This document shows, one piece after another, positions 7,784 to 16,582 of a DNA stretch of 64,000 bases. The stretch covers positions 124,001 to 188,000 of the forward strand of contig OZ253440.1 of assembly GCA_965261055.1 (NCBI GenBank), written 5' to 3'. Under the pieces are notes generated by a model. It had not been told where the DNA came from and did not search any database. It was given only the letters and a program-made list of their open reading frames with translations. Each line of letters begins with the position of its first letter. The first letter of the stretch is position 1. This DNA is from G965261055 sp965261055 [NCBI: Fibrobacteria bacterium] (GTDB lineage: Bacteria > Fibrobacterota > Fibrobacteria > UBA11236). Position numbers and translations under genes: made by a program.

Positions 7784-8947
7784 ATGGTGCAATTTTCTGT
7801 TTCTCTACCTCAAGGTTTTACTGGTGTTGGTCTTCATTGTGGTCTCAAAGAAAATAATCAAAAAGATTTAGCTGTTATCTATTCCCAAGTTCCAGCAAAT
7901 GCAGTAGCAGTTTTTACACAGAATCAAGTTTGTGGTGCCCCCATTATTGTTGGTAGAAAAATTATAGAAAAACAAACACTACAAGTGATTGTGATTAATA
8001 GTGAAATTAGTAATGTTTGTACGGGTCAAGACGGTATTGATAAAGTTTATCAAACAATAGAGAAAGCGGCACAAGTTTTATCGGTTGATCCTTCATATGT
8101 TTTAGTGAGTTCTACAGGTCTTATTGCACACCCTTTGCCAGTTGAAAAGATTAAAACAGGCTTAGAACAAGCTAAATCTAAACTGCAAACAAATACAAAA
8201 AGTATTGCTGAAGCAATTATGACGACAGACACTCATCCTAAAGTATTGTCGTATAAGATTGGAGAGGCCTCTTTAGTTATCATTGCTAAAGGATCTGGTA
8301 TGATTGAACCTAATATGGCTACAATGTTAGCTTATATTTTAACCGATGCAAAAATTGAAAAGCAAAAATTAAAAAGTATTCTTAAAGAAGTTGTAAATCT
8401 TTCTTTTAATATGCTTTCGGTTGATACAGATACAAGTACATCCGACACGGTGGCAATGATGGCAAATGGTATTGCTGGCAAAGTAAACGAGGAAGAATTT
8501 ACACAAACTTTGAAACAAGGGTGTATTGAAATGGCTAAAATTTTAGCTAAAGATGGAGAAGGGGCGACAAAATTAATTCAAGCTCAAATTACAGGTTCTA
8601 GTAGTGAGAATAATGCGAAAATTTTGGCTAGGTCTATGGTTAATTCTCCGTTAATTAAAACAATGTGTTATGGTGCTGATCCTAACATTGGGCGTATTCT
8701 AATGGCTTTAGGAAAAACGACTGCTATTTTTGAGCTTAAAAAATTAGAAGTTAAGATTAATGATGTTTTGGTTTTTGCCCAAGGAGAGTTAGTTCAGTTT
8801 GATGAAAAACAACTGAGATTATTATTGGGTCAAAGTGAAGTTTTGATTTCAGTTGATTTGAATCAAGGACAAGATCAAGCGATAGCTTACGGTTGCGATT
8901 TAACTGAAGGGTATATTAAAGAAAATGCGGCTTACTACTCAAGTTAG
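7784..8947 (+). CDS. argJ: Bifunctional ornithine acetyltransferase / N-acetylglutamate synthase
   Basis: ArgJ recycles the acetyl group from N-acetylornithine to glutamate in arginine biosynthesis. The 387-residue precursor carries the autoproteolysis site in GSGMIEPNMATMLAYILTDA, where cleavage before the Thr of NMATML makes the alpha and beta chains, with Thr as nucleophile. Other family features are QVCGAPIIVGR near the N-terminus, TTDTHPK and SVDTDTSTSDTV in the middle, and MCYGADPNIGRILMALGK near the C-terminus. No other arginine gene is nearby. It could be mono- or bifunctional; that is not decidable from motifs. The C-terminus ends with a normal stop at 8947. Confidence 0.95.
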   Translation: MVQFSVSLPQGFTGVGLHCGLKENNQKDLAVIYSQVPANAVAVFTQNQVCGAPIIVGRKIIEKQTLQVIVINSEISNVCTGQDGIDKVYQTIEKAAQVLSVDPSYVLVSSTGLIAHPLPVEKIKTGLEQAKSKLQTNTKSIAEAIMTTDTHPKVLSYKIGEASLVIIAKGSGMIEPNMATMLAYILTDAKIEKQKLKSILKEVVNLSFNMLSVDTDTSTSDTVAMMANGIAGKVNEEEFTQTLKQGCIEMAKILAKDGEGATKLIQAQITGSSSENNAKILARSMVNSPLIKTMCYGADPNIGRILMALGKTTAIFELKKLEVKINDVLVFAQGELVQFDEKQLRLLLGQSEVLISVDLNQGQDQAIAYGCDLTEGYIKENAAYYSS

Positions 8948-9121
8948 ATCTCTTCTTTTCTGTGAACAAGTTGTGTTTCCAAAATTGAAAATGAGTTCTT
9001 TAACACAATTTTTAAAAAGATCTTTACAGATAAATTTGATTAGAGTTTAGTATCATAAAACACAAAACTTTCAGTGATATGAGTTCTCTTGATGGGTGTG
9101 AAACACCACTTATTTAATAAA

Positions 9122-10687
9122 TCAATCTATATAAACAATTTGATTAATCCTTGGATTTTTAATAATCTTTTTTGAACCATCTAACCACTGAATAACAACT
9201 TGTAATATTTTTGTTTTTTTACCAATTCCAAAAGTTAATCTTGAAAACTGGTCAGTTGAAAATCCAAGATTATTGAGTATTTCTCTTGTATAACTTTTAC
9301 CATCTTCCGTTTCAATAAACACTTTTGCACCAATAGATTTAACATTATCCTTAAATGCAACAGTTATAAAATTATTAGTTGATTGATTGATAAAAGCCCG
9401 TGCTATTTTTTTACTACCGTCCATATTTATCCAAAAAACATCAGGTTTTCCATCATTATTAAAATCAAAAATAACTGGGGATTGGGAAAAATCATAATTT
9501 TCTAAACCTAATTCAGGTACATGATAAAAAGCAGAGTCATGAAGTATAAATGATTTACTTGATAGTTTAGAAAACTTATGAACAAACCATTTAATGTAGT
9601 TTTGAGCAACTAATAATTCCAATGAACCATTTAAGGTTAAATCTTCAAAAACAGCACCCCAAGCAAAGCCATAATCTTCCAATTGATATTTATTAGTAAT
9701 ATTGGTAAAATTAAAGTTTCCATCGTTTCGTAATAGTATCCAACTATAGTTTCTAGGTTGATGATCCAGTCCATCTCCAGCTATTTCTAATAAAAAATTA
9801 GGAATTGAGTTACCCGAATTTGTAAAAAATAAATCTTGATCGCCATCATAATCAATATCACCTACAGCTAATCCCATCCAAAAACCCCAACCAGTCGTTA
9901 GTTTTTTTGCAGCAAAAGAATTGTTTTTTAAATTTTGAAAAATTTCTACCTGTCCTGTGTTTTGAGAAACAACTAAATCTAACCAACCATCTGCATTTAA
10001 ATCTATGAAACTAGCTAAAAAAGTATTTTGTAATGAAGCTGTTTTAGAAGAAGTGGTAATATCAGTAAATGTTAAATCGCCATTATTTAATAACATAATA
10101 TTAGTTTTAGCATGAGAAGAATCATTATATGTTGCTGATTTGAAACTTTTTAAATCGACAAAAACACTAATATACAAATCACCATCACCATCTCGGTCAA
10201 TATCACCAACGGCTACATTAAAAGCAGTAGAATTGGAAGGAAAATTAACAGGAAGAGGGGTTTTTAAGAATTTACCATTTTTATTAAGGTACAAAAAGAT
10301 GCCATTACTACGTGCTAATATTAAATCTATGTCGCCATCATTATCTATATCTAATGAATTAGCACCATGGGTAGCCATTGTATCAGATAGTCCAGTGCCA
10401 TTAATGATGTTACGAAATTTGTTTTTTTGGTAAGAAAAGAGCATATCATCGTGTCCTTGCCCTCCTCCAACAAAAATTTCTGTAATTTTGTCACCATTGA
10501 TATCAATGGGTGTTCCTCCAATAATTGAATGTACTGTCTTATTCCAATCGTTATTACCTATTTCAATAGGTATTTCTTTAAAAGGTTCAACAATGGGTTT
10601 ATGTTTTAATTTGTGTACAGTTTCACGAGTGCAAGATACGATAAGAATAATTACAATTAAAAAAATCTTGAGTTTATTTTTTTTCAT
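9122..10687 (-). CDS. FG-GAP/VCBS-repeat lipoprotein with ASPIC/UnbV C-terminal domain
   Basis: The 521-residue protein starts with a lipoprotein signal peptide (MKKNKLKIFLIVIILIVSC, lipobox IVSC). Residues 40-430 contain at least six FG-GAP-like calcium-binding repeats, seen as DINGDKITEIF, DIDNDGDIDLIL, DIDRDGDGDLYI, DLNADGWLDLVV, DIDYDGDQDLFF and DFNNDGKPDVFW, expected to build a beta-propeller. The last 65 residues (SIGAKVFIETEDGKSY and FGIGKKTKILQVVIQW, then DGSKK) are the ASPIC/UnbV domain found after such propellers in CRTAC1-like proteins. It is probably surface or periplasmic and calcium dependent; partner and role are unknown. Its gene is convergent with argJ and divergent from the secreted protein at 10789. 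Confidence 0.88.
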   Translation of the reverse strand: MKKNKLKIFLIVIILIVSCTRETVHKLKHKPIVEPFKEIPIEIGNNDWNKTVHSIIGGTPIDINGDKITEIFVGGGQGHDDMLFSYQKNKFRNIINGTGLSDTMATHGANSLDIDNDGDIDLILARSNGIFLYLNKNGKFLKTPLPVNFPSNSTAFNVAVGDIDRDGDGDLYISVFVDLKSFKSATYNDSSHAKTNIMLLNNGDLTFTDITTSSKTASLQNTFLASFIDLNADGWLDLVVSQNTGQVEIFQNLKNNSFAAKKLTTGWGFWMGLAVGDIDYDGDQDLFFTNSGNSIPNFLLEIAGDGLDHQPRNYSWILLRNDGNFNFTNITNKYQLEDYGFAWGAVFEDLTLNGSLELLVAQNYIKWFVHKFSKLSSKSFILHDSAFYHVPELGLENYDFSQSPVIFDFNNDGKPDVFWINMDGSKKIARAFINQSTNNFITVAFKDNVKSIGAKVFIETEDGKSYTREILNNLGFSTDQFSRLTFGIGKKTKILQVVIQWLDGSKKIIKNPRINQIVYID

Positions 10688-10788
10688 AATTTGAATTTAT
10701 TCCATAGGTGTATTATATCACAAAAAATATAATTATTACACAATACCTTATCATGATTATATATACTTATATTTTACTTTAACCTATT

Positions 10789-11274
10789 ATGCTTATGAAA
10801 AAACATTTATTAACATTTCTTTTACTTTTTATTGTCTCAATAACTTATGCTAAAAATAAAGCGAATATTAACCTTCAAAGAACAGCTGGTTTAGTTATTC
10901 TTGGTACAACAGGATCGGCTGATGCACTGGAAGAAGAATTAGAAAAATTGAAAATTGATACCGATATAGATAATACTTTGATCCCTTTTGGTTCTAGTGC
11001 ATACAGTAGTGATTCCCCTATAGGAGTTTTAACGGCTGAAGAATTAAAAGCAGACGATGGTGAACCTGCTGGTGATAATGGATTTGCCCCTTATGCATTA
11101 TCTTTTAAAATGAATGATATTGATTACACAATTCGTATGGTACATCCTTCTGTGACTCCTGATAACTATGTTGTTCAGGGAAATGGTCAAGCTGTCCGTT
11201 ATGATTTAGGTGAAAATGAAGGAACTAAAATAATTACTGTTGTTAAATCTATAGATCAAAAACAAATTGATTAA
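10789..11274 (+). CDS. Small exported protein of unknown function
   Basis: This 161-residue protein begins with a classical Sec signal peptide (MLMKKHLLTFLLLFIVSITYA, cleavage after the final Ala). ATGs at 10789 and 10795 are both usable. The mature part is acidic and hydrophilic with no domain I recognise; the C-terminal half (DIDYTIRMVHPSVTPDNYV) looks like beta strands and contains no cysteine. It sits alone, followed by a strong terminator at 11305-11339. It is a real gene judging from the signal peptide, length and consistent codon use, but its function is unknown. Confidence 0.6.
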   Translation: MLMKKHLLTFLLLFIVSITYAKNKANINLQRTAGLVILGTTGSADALEEELEKLKIDTDIDNTLIPFGSSAYSSDSPIGVLTAEELKADDGEPAGDNGFAPYALSFKMNDIDYTIRMVHPSVTPDNYVVQGNGQAVRYDLGENEGTKIITVVKSIDQKQID

Positions 11275-11304
11275 TATAAATAACACTTTTTAGATATTAC
11301 TTTT

Positions 11305-11339
11305 AAAGCTTTCAAGAAATTTTCTTGAAAGCTTTTTTT
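11305..11339 (+). terminator. Rho-independent terminator
   Basis: A 15-bp perfect inverted repeat (aaagctttcaagaaa at 11305-11319 and its complement at 11321-11335) is followed by a T run to 11339. It lies 30 bp after the stop at 11274 and ends the small exported gene. The next open frame overlaps its right arm if a TTG start at 11325 is used, which argues for the downstream start at 11352. Confidence 0.85.
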
Positions 11340-11351
11340 ATGGAAAAAATT

Positions 11352-11849
11352 ATGAATAACAAACAAATAATGTCTTCCATAAATGTTGATAAATTATCTT
11401 CTAAAAATATTGTACAGCATTTATTTCAAGTAATTTCGAGAGAGTTACCTATGTCAACGGCCAATTTTTTATTAGATGAAAACCTTTGTTCTTATATGGA
11501 TAATAAGAAAATGGGAAGCAATAGAGAAACTTGGTTTAGATGGGTACAATTTTTACATAAAACAGCAGATAAAAAAATGTCTTCTTTATCAATTGTAATT
11601 GATAAATTTAAAAAAAAAAAAGATACAGTAGAAGCAGAAGTTCATTGGAAAGCTCAATTAAATGGACAAACAGTAGTATCTGATGTTAAAAAAGTGGTTT
11701 ACCAGTTAAAGAATAATAAAATTATTAATATTTGGACACATCGATCAAATTATATCTTTATTTATGGTAATAAAATTGCTACTAGTAAATTGTATTTTTA
11801 TTGGATTGCAGTTAAATTATCTTTGTGGAGTTTAATAAAACATAAATAG
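11352..11849 (+). CDS. Possible NTF2/SnoaL-like small protein
   Basis: From the ATG at 11352 the protein is 165 residues. Earlier in-frame starts (TTG 11325, ATG 11340) lie in or against the terminator at 11305-11339; ATG 11352 has a GGA about 8 bp upstream. The middle (SNRETWFRWVQFL...MSSLSIVIDKFKKKKDTVEAEVHWKAQLNGQTVVSDVKKVVYQLKNNKIINIWT) has the alternating strand pattern and interior Trp of SnoaL-like cone folds, which commonly form small-molecule binding pockets. There is no signal peptide and no obvious catalytic motif. The assignment is tentative. The gene is monocistronic by context. Confidence 0.45.
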   Translation: MNNKQIMSSINVDKLSSKNIVQHLFQVISRELPMSTANFLLDENLCSYMDNKKMGSNRETWFRWVQFLHKTADKKMSSLSIVIDKFKKKKDTVEAEVHWKAQLNGQTVVSDVKKVVYQLKNNKIINIWTHRSNYIFIYGNKIATSKLYFYWIAVKLSLWSLIKHK

Positions 11850-11983
11850 ATTGAAGGTATTTTTATTTAACTAACTAAAACTTGTTTTAATACTGTGCCA
11901 TCATTGTTGAATATTCATTAAAAAATTCTGTATCTTTTCCATAAAGAGTCATATTTAATTTCGTTTCAAAACTGTTCTTGAAT

Positions 11984-12021
11984 GAGTTTTAGATGCTCTC
12001 AAAAAATGGAATCTAAAACTC
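11984..12021. other. Intergenic stem-loop
   Basis: An 11-bp perfect inverted repeat (gagttttagat at 11984-11994, atctaaaactc at 12011-12021) with a 16-nt loop sits in the 290-bp gap between the NTF2-like gene and the DUF6941-type gene. It is followed only by a short T-rich run (tttat), so it could be a weak terminator of the upstream gene. No ORF is supported in the rest of the gap. Confidence 0.45.
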
Positions 12022-12139
12022 TTTATGAGGTAAGTTTGAGATTTTTATGATTTATGATAATAGGATTCAAAAAATATTCAATTAAACTTATTTTATAAAC
12101 TGATATTATTCTATTTTAATTTTTATTAAAGGGGTTATT

Positions 12140-12541
12140 ATGGATATAGAGGCTTTTTTACTTTGCGATGCAGCAAACGATTCAGATGGGAAATTGAATA
12201 TTTTAGGTGGATTCAATTCTATTCTCGCAGAACAAGTTCCTGCGGTGCGTCCAGTTTCGGTTTTAGCATGTCGTTTTAGATTTGAAGCTGAAGAAATAGG
12301 AGATCACCGTTTTAGAGTCTTGATTACAGATATGGATGGACATAATGTTATTTCTCCTATTGAAGGAAATATGAAAGTACAGCTTAAAGCTGATCAAATA
12401 TCGACTGTCGTTAATTTTATTTTGAATATTCAAAATTTGAAATTAGAAAAATTTGGAAGCTACAGAGTGGAATTGGAATACGATGGGGTTGAAGCAACAA
12501 CACTCCCATTTTCTTTAATGAAAGTTCCATCTACAAAATAA
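12140..12541 (+). CDS. DUF6941-type conserved protein
   Basis: The 133-residue protein begins MDIEAFLLCDAANDSDGKLNILGGFNSI, the recognisable opening of a small conserved family (LCDAA...GKLNILGGF) known as DUF6941. The remainder predicts a beta-rich, HSP20-free fold with no signal peptide or catalytic motif. A strong ribosome-binding site (aaaggggtt at 12129-12137) precedes the ATG. Members are widespread but uncharacterised. It is monocistronic, with a weak bidirectional hairpin separating it from the convergent queE-queC pair. Confidence 0.7.
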   Translation: MDIEAFLLCDAANDSDGKLNILGGFNSILAEQVPAVRPVSVLACRFRFEAEEIGDHRFRVLITDMDGHNVISPIEGNMKVQLKADQISTVVNFILNIQNLKLEKFGSYRVELEYDGVEATTLPFSLMKVPSTK

Positions 12542-12553
12542 ATTTAAAATTAG

Positions 12554-12573
12554 AATCTTAAGTTAAGATTTTT
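12554..12573. terminator. Short convergent hairpin, probable terminator
   Basis: An 8-bp inverted repeat (aatcttaa / ttaagatt at 12554-12561 and 12563-12570) followed by T's on the + strand lies exactly between the convergent ends at 12541 (+) and 12572 (-). The stem is AT-only and weak, so the call rests mainly on position. Confidence 0.45.
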
Positions 12574-13246
12574 AAATAACTTTGTGTATCAAAGGATCTA
12601 AGATCCCAGCTTCTTTAAATCCTTTGTCTCTAAGAATACAAGAAGGACAATTTCCACAAGGAGGTGTTTTCCCTTCATAGCAAGTATGGCTGTCTGCTAA
12701 AGTTTGTAATCCACCTAATTTTTGTGCTAGAAGAATAGTTTTAGCTTTATTCAAAAACATTAAAGGTGTATGAATTTGTATTCCACCTGCTATGCCTAAA
12801 CATAAGGTTTTTTCTAAGGATTTTATCGTGTCTTGACGGCAGTCAGGATAGCCACTATAATCTGTTTCACAAACTCCAGTGACAAGATTTTGAATGTCTT
12901 GAGTATGTGCATAGGCTGCGGCATAAGTCAAAAAAATTAAATTCCTTCCAAGGACAAAGGTATTTGGGAGTGAAGATTTTAAAGTTTCAATTTTTTTGTT
13001 TTTGTCTAATAGTGAATTTCCACCAATTTCTTGAAACGTTTCAATAGAAAGAATTTTAAGCTTTAGTCCTAATTTTTTAGTAATCGTTTGAGCCGCTTTA
13101 AGTTCAGCGTTTAAATGCCTTTGTTGGTAATTAAAAAAAACTGTTTGAACAGATTTAAATTTTTTAATTGCCCAGTGTAAACAAGTTGTAGAATCTTGTC
13201 CTCCTGAAAAGACAACTAAAGCTATTTTTAAAGATAAGCAATCCAT
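12572..13246 (-). CDS. queC: 7-cyano-7-deazaguanine synthase (preQ0 synthase)
   Basis: QueC converts 7-carboxy-7-deazaguanine to preQ0 with ATP and ammonia, in queuosine biosynthesis. The 224-residue protein has the PP-loop VVFSGGQDSTTCLHW near the N-terminus and the zinc-binding tail CYEGKTPPCGNCPSCILRDKGF with its four Cys. It follows queE with a 2-bp gap, so the two are translationally linked and supply consecutive steps. queD and queF are not in this window. The start used here (MDCLSLKIALVVF) places the PP-loop slightly late; a shorter internal start is possible but no better ATG exists before the loop. Confidence 0.93.
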   Translation of the reverse strand: MDCLSLKIALVVFSGGQDSTTCLHWAIKKFKSVQTVFFNYQQRHLNAELKAAQTITKKLGLKLKILSIETFQEIGGNSLLDKNKKIETLKSSLPNTFVLGRNLIFLTYAAAYAHTQDIQNLVTGVCETDYSGYPDCRQDTIKSLEKTLCLGIAGGIQIHTPLMFLNKAKTILLAQKLGGLQTLADSHTCYEGKTPPCGNCPSCILRDKGFKEAGILDPLIHKVI

Positions 13247-13248
13247 AG

Positions 13249-13863
13249 TTAGTGTATTTTAAGTTCTTTATGTATTTGAAACGAGTAGCTCCAAAGAGGA
13301 TTGTCTTTGACCACTTTTAATGTTTTTAACCACTCTGTTTGGGTTTCTTTTTGAAGTCGTTTTCCTTTTCCCCATTGTTCAGTACGAATTTCTTTAGGTT
13401 GTAAATAATAATGGTCGAATTCACTTTGTTGGTAAAATTTTAAATCTTGATTTTCAAAGATAAGTTTAAGCTCGTTTCCTTTTTTTAAAATCCAATCTCC
13501 CTTTTCTCCAATTTTAGGGCTAACTGTAACCCAATCAACTCCCATTATATTTAGGCTAGTTCCATTGGTTTCCATTGCTATAAAATAATTATGTTTTTGT
13601 AACAATTTAATTAAAGGAGTTAAAACTTTATATTGTAGAGTAGGTTCGCCTCCTGTTAAAACTACAAATTTACTGGGAAAAAATTGAATCTGTTCTAAGA
13701 TTTGAGTAGCACTCATTTTAAGTTTAAGAGAAAAATCAGTATCGCAAAAACGACAAGATAAATTACAACCTGAAGTGCGGATAAAAATAGCTGCTTTTCC
13801 TGAATGATAACCCTCTCCTTGGATAGAATAAAAAATTTCAGTAAGATGAATGGAAGAGGTCAT
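13249..13863 (-). CDS. queE: 7-carboxy-7-deazaguanine synthase (radical SAM)
   Basis: QueE rearranges 6-carboxytetrahydropterin to 7-carboxy-7-deazaguanine. The 204-residue enzyme has SIQGEGYHSGKAAIFIRTSG followed by CNLSCRFCDTDF (the Cys-x3-Cys-x2-Cys cluster motif at about residues 33-40), VVLTGGEPTLQ for SAM binding and METNG further on. It is the first gene of the queE-queC pair. It lies only 23 bp after the stop of the restriction gene res on the same strand, so read-through from that locus is possible. Length is typical of the short QueE class. Confidence 0.93.
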   Translation of the reverse strand: MTSSIHLTEIFYSIQGEGYHSGKAAIFIRTSGCNLSCRFCDTDFSLKLKMSATQILEQIQFFPSKFVVLTGGEPTLQYKVLTPLIKLLQKHNYFIAMETNGTSLNIMGVDWVTVSPKIGEKGDWILKKGNELKLIFENQDLKFYQQSEFDHYYLQPKEIRTEQWGKGKRLQKETQTEWLKTLKVVKDNPLWSYSFQIHKELKIH

Positions 13864-13886
13864 GGGGTAATATGAAGAATTTAGTG

Positions 13887-16580
13887 CTATTTATTATTTA
13901 TTAATTCACTAACAGTTTGTACAACTTTGTAATCAACACCTGCAAATGCTTTTTCTTCAAAATGAGCCTCACCACATTTGATTTTTTGTTGTTCACTTGA
14001 CCTAAGTTTATTCATATCAATAGTATCTTTACCAGTATTTTTTGTTTCAACTACAAAATAGATTTTTTTATTCTTTTCAAGAATAACAGCCCAATCGGGA
14101 TTGTAATTTCCAATTGGAGTAGGGATCTTAAACCAATAAGGCAATTTGAAATAAAATTTTACATTATCGCTATCGTTACATTGTTTTGCAAATTTTCTCT
14201 CTGTACCTGAATCTAAAGGAATGTGAGATTCATAGATTGACTTACCAATCTTGTGATTTTCTACTTTAAAAGTATACTCATTCAAATAAAATTCTAATTC
14301 TGAATTTTTAAATTCTTTCATTTCATATTGAACACCATTAATTTTCTGATATTTAATACCATCAATCATTAAAGTATTAAGTGTGTGATTAATTGCATTA
14401 GAAACTGCATCTAAAAACATTTGAGGGTTGATAATAATATCCTTAATGCGACCAGATTTTGATAAAATTTCTGCAATGGTAGAGCGAGTAAGTTCAGTTC
14501 GGTATTGAATATAATCTAAGACATTTGGAATTTTCCAAATTACCTCTTCATCTAAAAATGTTTGTTCATTGATAATGTTATCAGCTTCAACACTCTCTGT
14601 AGTAATCTTCAAAGTCACTTTTCTTGAGCGAACTGTAGGCGATTTAATGGAATCAATTTTTTTAATGGCTATTACACATTTCTCTACAAGATCTTGCGTC
14701 TTGTAATTGACACTATATTTTGTTTTGTGTTTTATTTTATTCCAAATTTCTTTGAAATTATCGTCTAATTTAAATCCTTTCCGATATTTTTCACTTACTT
14801 TTTGTTTCTTGTTTAAAATTTTCCCTTTAAATGATATCCCACATTCATCTTCAATTTCAGTCTGTAAAGTATTTGCAAAATCTTCATAAGATTCATTAGC
14901 AATAACTGTAAGAATATTTGCCTGTGGGTTAAAATATTGTACTAAATCCCCATTAATAGGTTCAACTGGAATCCTTAACCCTCTACCTAATTCTTGTCTT
15001 TTTTTCATTTTAGAGTTAGTCTCATTTAATGTGCAAATTTGAAAAACATTAGGATTATCCCACCCTTCACGCAAAGCAGAATGTGAGAAAATAAAACTTA
15101 ATGGATTATCAAATTGAAGTATTTCCTCTTTTTCTTGCATAATCCATTTATAAGCTCTTTGGGCATCTTCAGAATTTTGTGAAGCAGTAGTTTCTTTTGT
15201 ATCTTTTAATATTCCTTTTTTGTCTTTAGAGAAGTATCCATTATGAATATCTTTTAGTTTATATTTGTTAAGTATTTTGTATTTATCTTGTGCAATATAT
15301 TTATTGTATGATTCTTCAAACCAAACACCAAACTTCCCTAATTCTAAACTTCGGTTACCAGACTCATTATAGACTCTATAATTGGCTACTTTATCAATAA
15401 AGAAAAGAGAAAGAACTTTAATATTTTTACCTATGTCCAACATCTTTAACTGTTTTTGTAAGTGATTAGCAACAGTTCTGTCAACTTGAGCACGCATAAC
15501 TGATTCAGACAAACCGCTTTTTGCTTGACCTTCAGATAATACTACACCATTGTTGAATCTTATTTCTTTATTACTAAAACCTGATACAATAAAATTATGA
15601 CGATAAATTTCACGCTCCTTGGATAATATAAATAAATCATCTCCAGAGGAAACAGTAACTTTCGTTTTCTTAACACCATCAGTAGTATTACACATTATTG
15701 AAATGGATGCTGACATACTTCTTTTACCACTCTTAATACTATGTAATTGAATAAATGCATCATTCATTGAATTTTCTTCAATAACAGAATCAACTTCTAT
15801 CTTTTTAACTAATCCCAAATCATAAGCATCAATAGGAGAGAGTTTATAGATTAGATTATATGCATCTTTTAAAGTAGCTGAATAACGTAAAGTGCATAAA
15901 GGATTAAGTTTTGCTATTGCAGATTTACGTTTATCTGTTTCCATATTTTGAGGTTCATCAATAATCACTATTGGATTAGTAGATTGGATAAACTCAATAG
16001 GTTTTTGTCCTGTTAATTTGTCATTATTTCTATTAATAATGTTCTGGTCTTTAGCAAAAGCATCAATGTTCATTACTAAAATCTGAATAAAATCATTAGT
16101 AGCAAAACCTCTCAAATTTGAAACACACTTAGAATCATATACCCGAAAATCTATTGGAATTTTGTCGTATAATTCAGCAAAATGATCTTTAGTTTGTTCT
16201 AGTGATTGAACAACCCCCTCACGAATAGCAACAGAAGGGACTACAATAACAAATTTTTTAAAACCATAATTTTTTGATAATTCAAAAATAGAACGCAAAT
16301 AAACATATGTTTTACCAGTTCCTGTTTCCATTTCTAATGAGAAATTAAGTGTTTCTAATGATGTGATTATTTCAATATCATTATGTTTTTGAATTGCTTG
16401 AAGGTTTGCAAGAATTTGCTCGTCAGTAAGCACTAAGCTATTTGAGACACTATTTATGAGTGATGAATTTAATGGTGTTGGAATTGAAGAGTCATCAGAA
16501 GATTGACCTTTAAATAGGTCAATAATTGATTTTATTGCGTCTTGTTGGTATTGTTTATTTGGATCAAACTTTATTGCCAT
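13887..16580 (-). CDS. res: Type III restriction endonuclease, Res subunit
   Basis: The 897-residue protein is a full-length type III Res: an SF2 helicase fused to a PD-(D/E)xK nuclease. Visible motifs are Walker A METGTGKTYVYLRSI (about residue 90), PIVIIDEPQNMET as motif II, the LRYSATLKD SAT motif, and SALREGWDNPNVFQI plus RQELGRGLRIPV as motifs V and VI. Near the C-terminus NYNPDWAVILEKNKKIYFVVETKN gives the nuclease D-x(n)-E-x-K core. In this family Res works only in complex with Mod, which recognises and methylates the site. Here mod, upstream by 2 bp on the same strand, is broken, so Res is probably an orphan. Its own frame is clean, suggesting recent loss of the partner or an assembly problem in mod. 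Confidence 0.93.
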   Translation of the reverse strand: MAIKFDPNKQYQQDAIKSIIDLFKGQSSDDSSIPTPLNSSLINSVSNSLVLTDEQILANLQAIQKHNDIEIITSLETLNFSLEMETGTGKTYVYLRSIFELSKNYGFKKFVIVVPSVAIREGVVQSLEQTKDHFAELYDKIPIDFRVYDSKCVSNLRGFATNDFIQILVMNIDAFAKDQNIINRNNDKLTGQKPIEFIQSTNPIVIIDEPQNMETDKRKSAIAKLNPLCTLRYSATLKDAYNLIYKLSPIDAYDLGLVKKIEVDSVIEENSMNDAFIQLHSIKSGKRSMSASISIMCNTTDGVKKTKVTVSSGDDLFILSKEREIYRHNFIVSGFSNKEIRFNNGVVLSEGQAKSGLSESVMRAQVDRTVANHLQKQLKMLDIGKNIKVLSLFFIDKVANYRVYNESGNRSLELGKFGVWFEESYNKYIAQDKYKILNKYKLKDIHNGYFSKDKKGILKDTKETTASQNSEDAQRAYKWIMQEKEEILQFDNPLSFIFSHSALREGWDNPNVFQICTLNETNSKMKKRQELGRGLRIPVEPINGDLVQYFNPQANILTVIANESYEDFANTLQTEIEDECGISFKGKILNKKQKVSEKYRKGFKLDDNFKEIWNKIKHKTKYSVNYKTQDLVEKCVIAIKKIDSIKSPTVRSRKVTLKITTESVEADNIINEQTFLDEEVIWKIPNVLDYIQYRTELTRSTIAEILSKSGRIKDIIINPQMFLDAVSNAINHTLNTLMIDGIKYQKINGVQYEMKEFKNSELEFYLNEYTFKVENHKIGKSIYESHIPLDSGTERKFAKQCNDSDNVKFYFKLPYWFKIPTPIGNYNPDWAVILEKNKKIYFVVETKNTGKDTIDMNKLRSSEQQKIKCGEAHFEEKAFAGVDYKVVQTVSELINNK

Positions 16581-16582
16581 AA

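Noticed and set aside
9091-9108. Small hairpin ggtgt / acacc between argJ and the FG-GAP gene
   Set aside because: Only 5 bp of stem and no T run on either strand, so it is not a convincing terminator.
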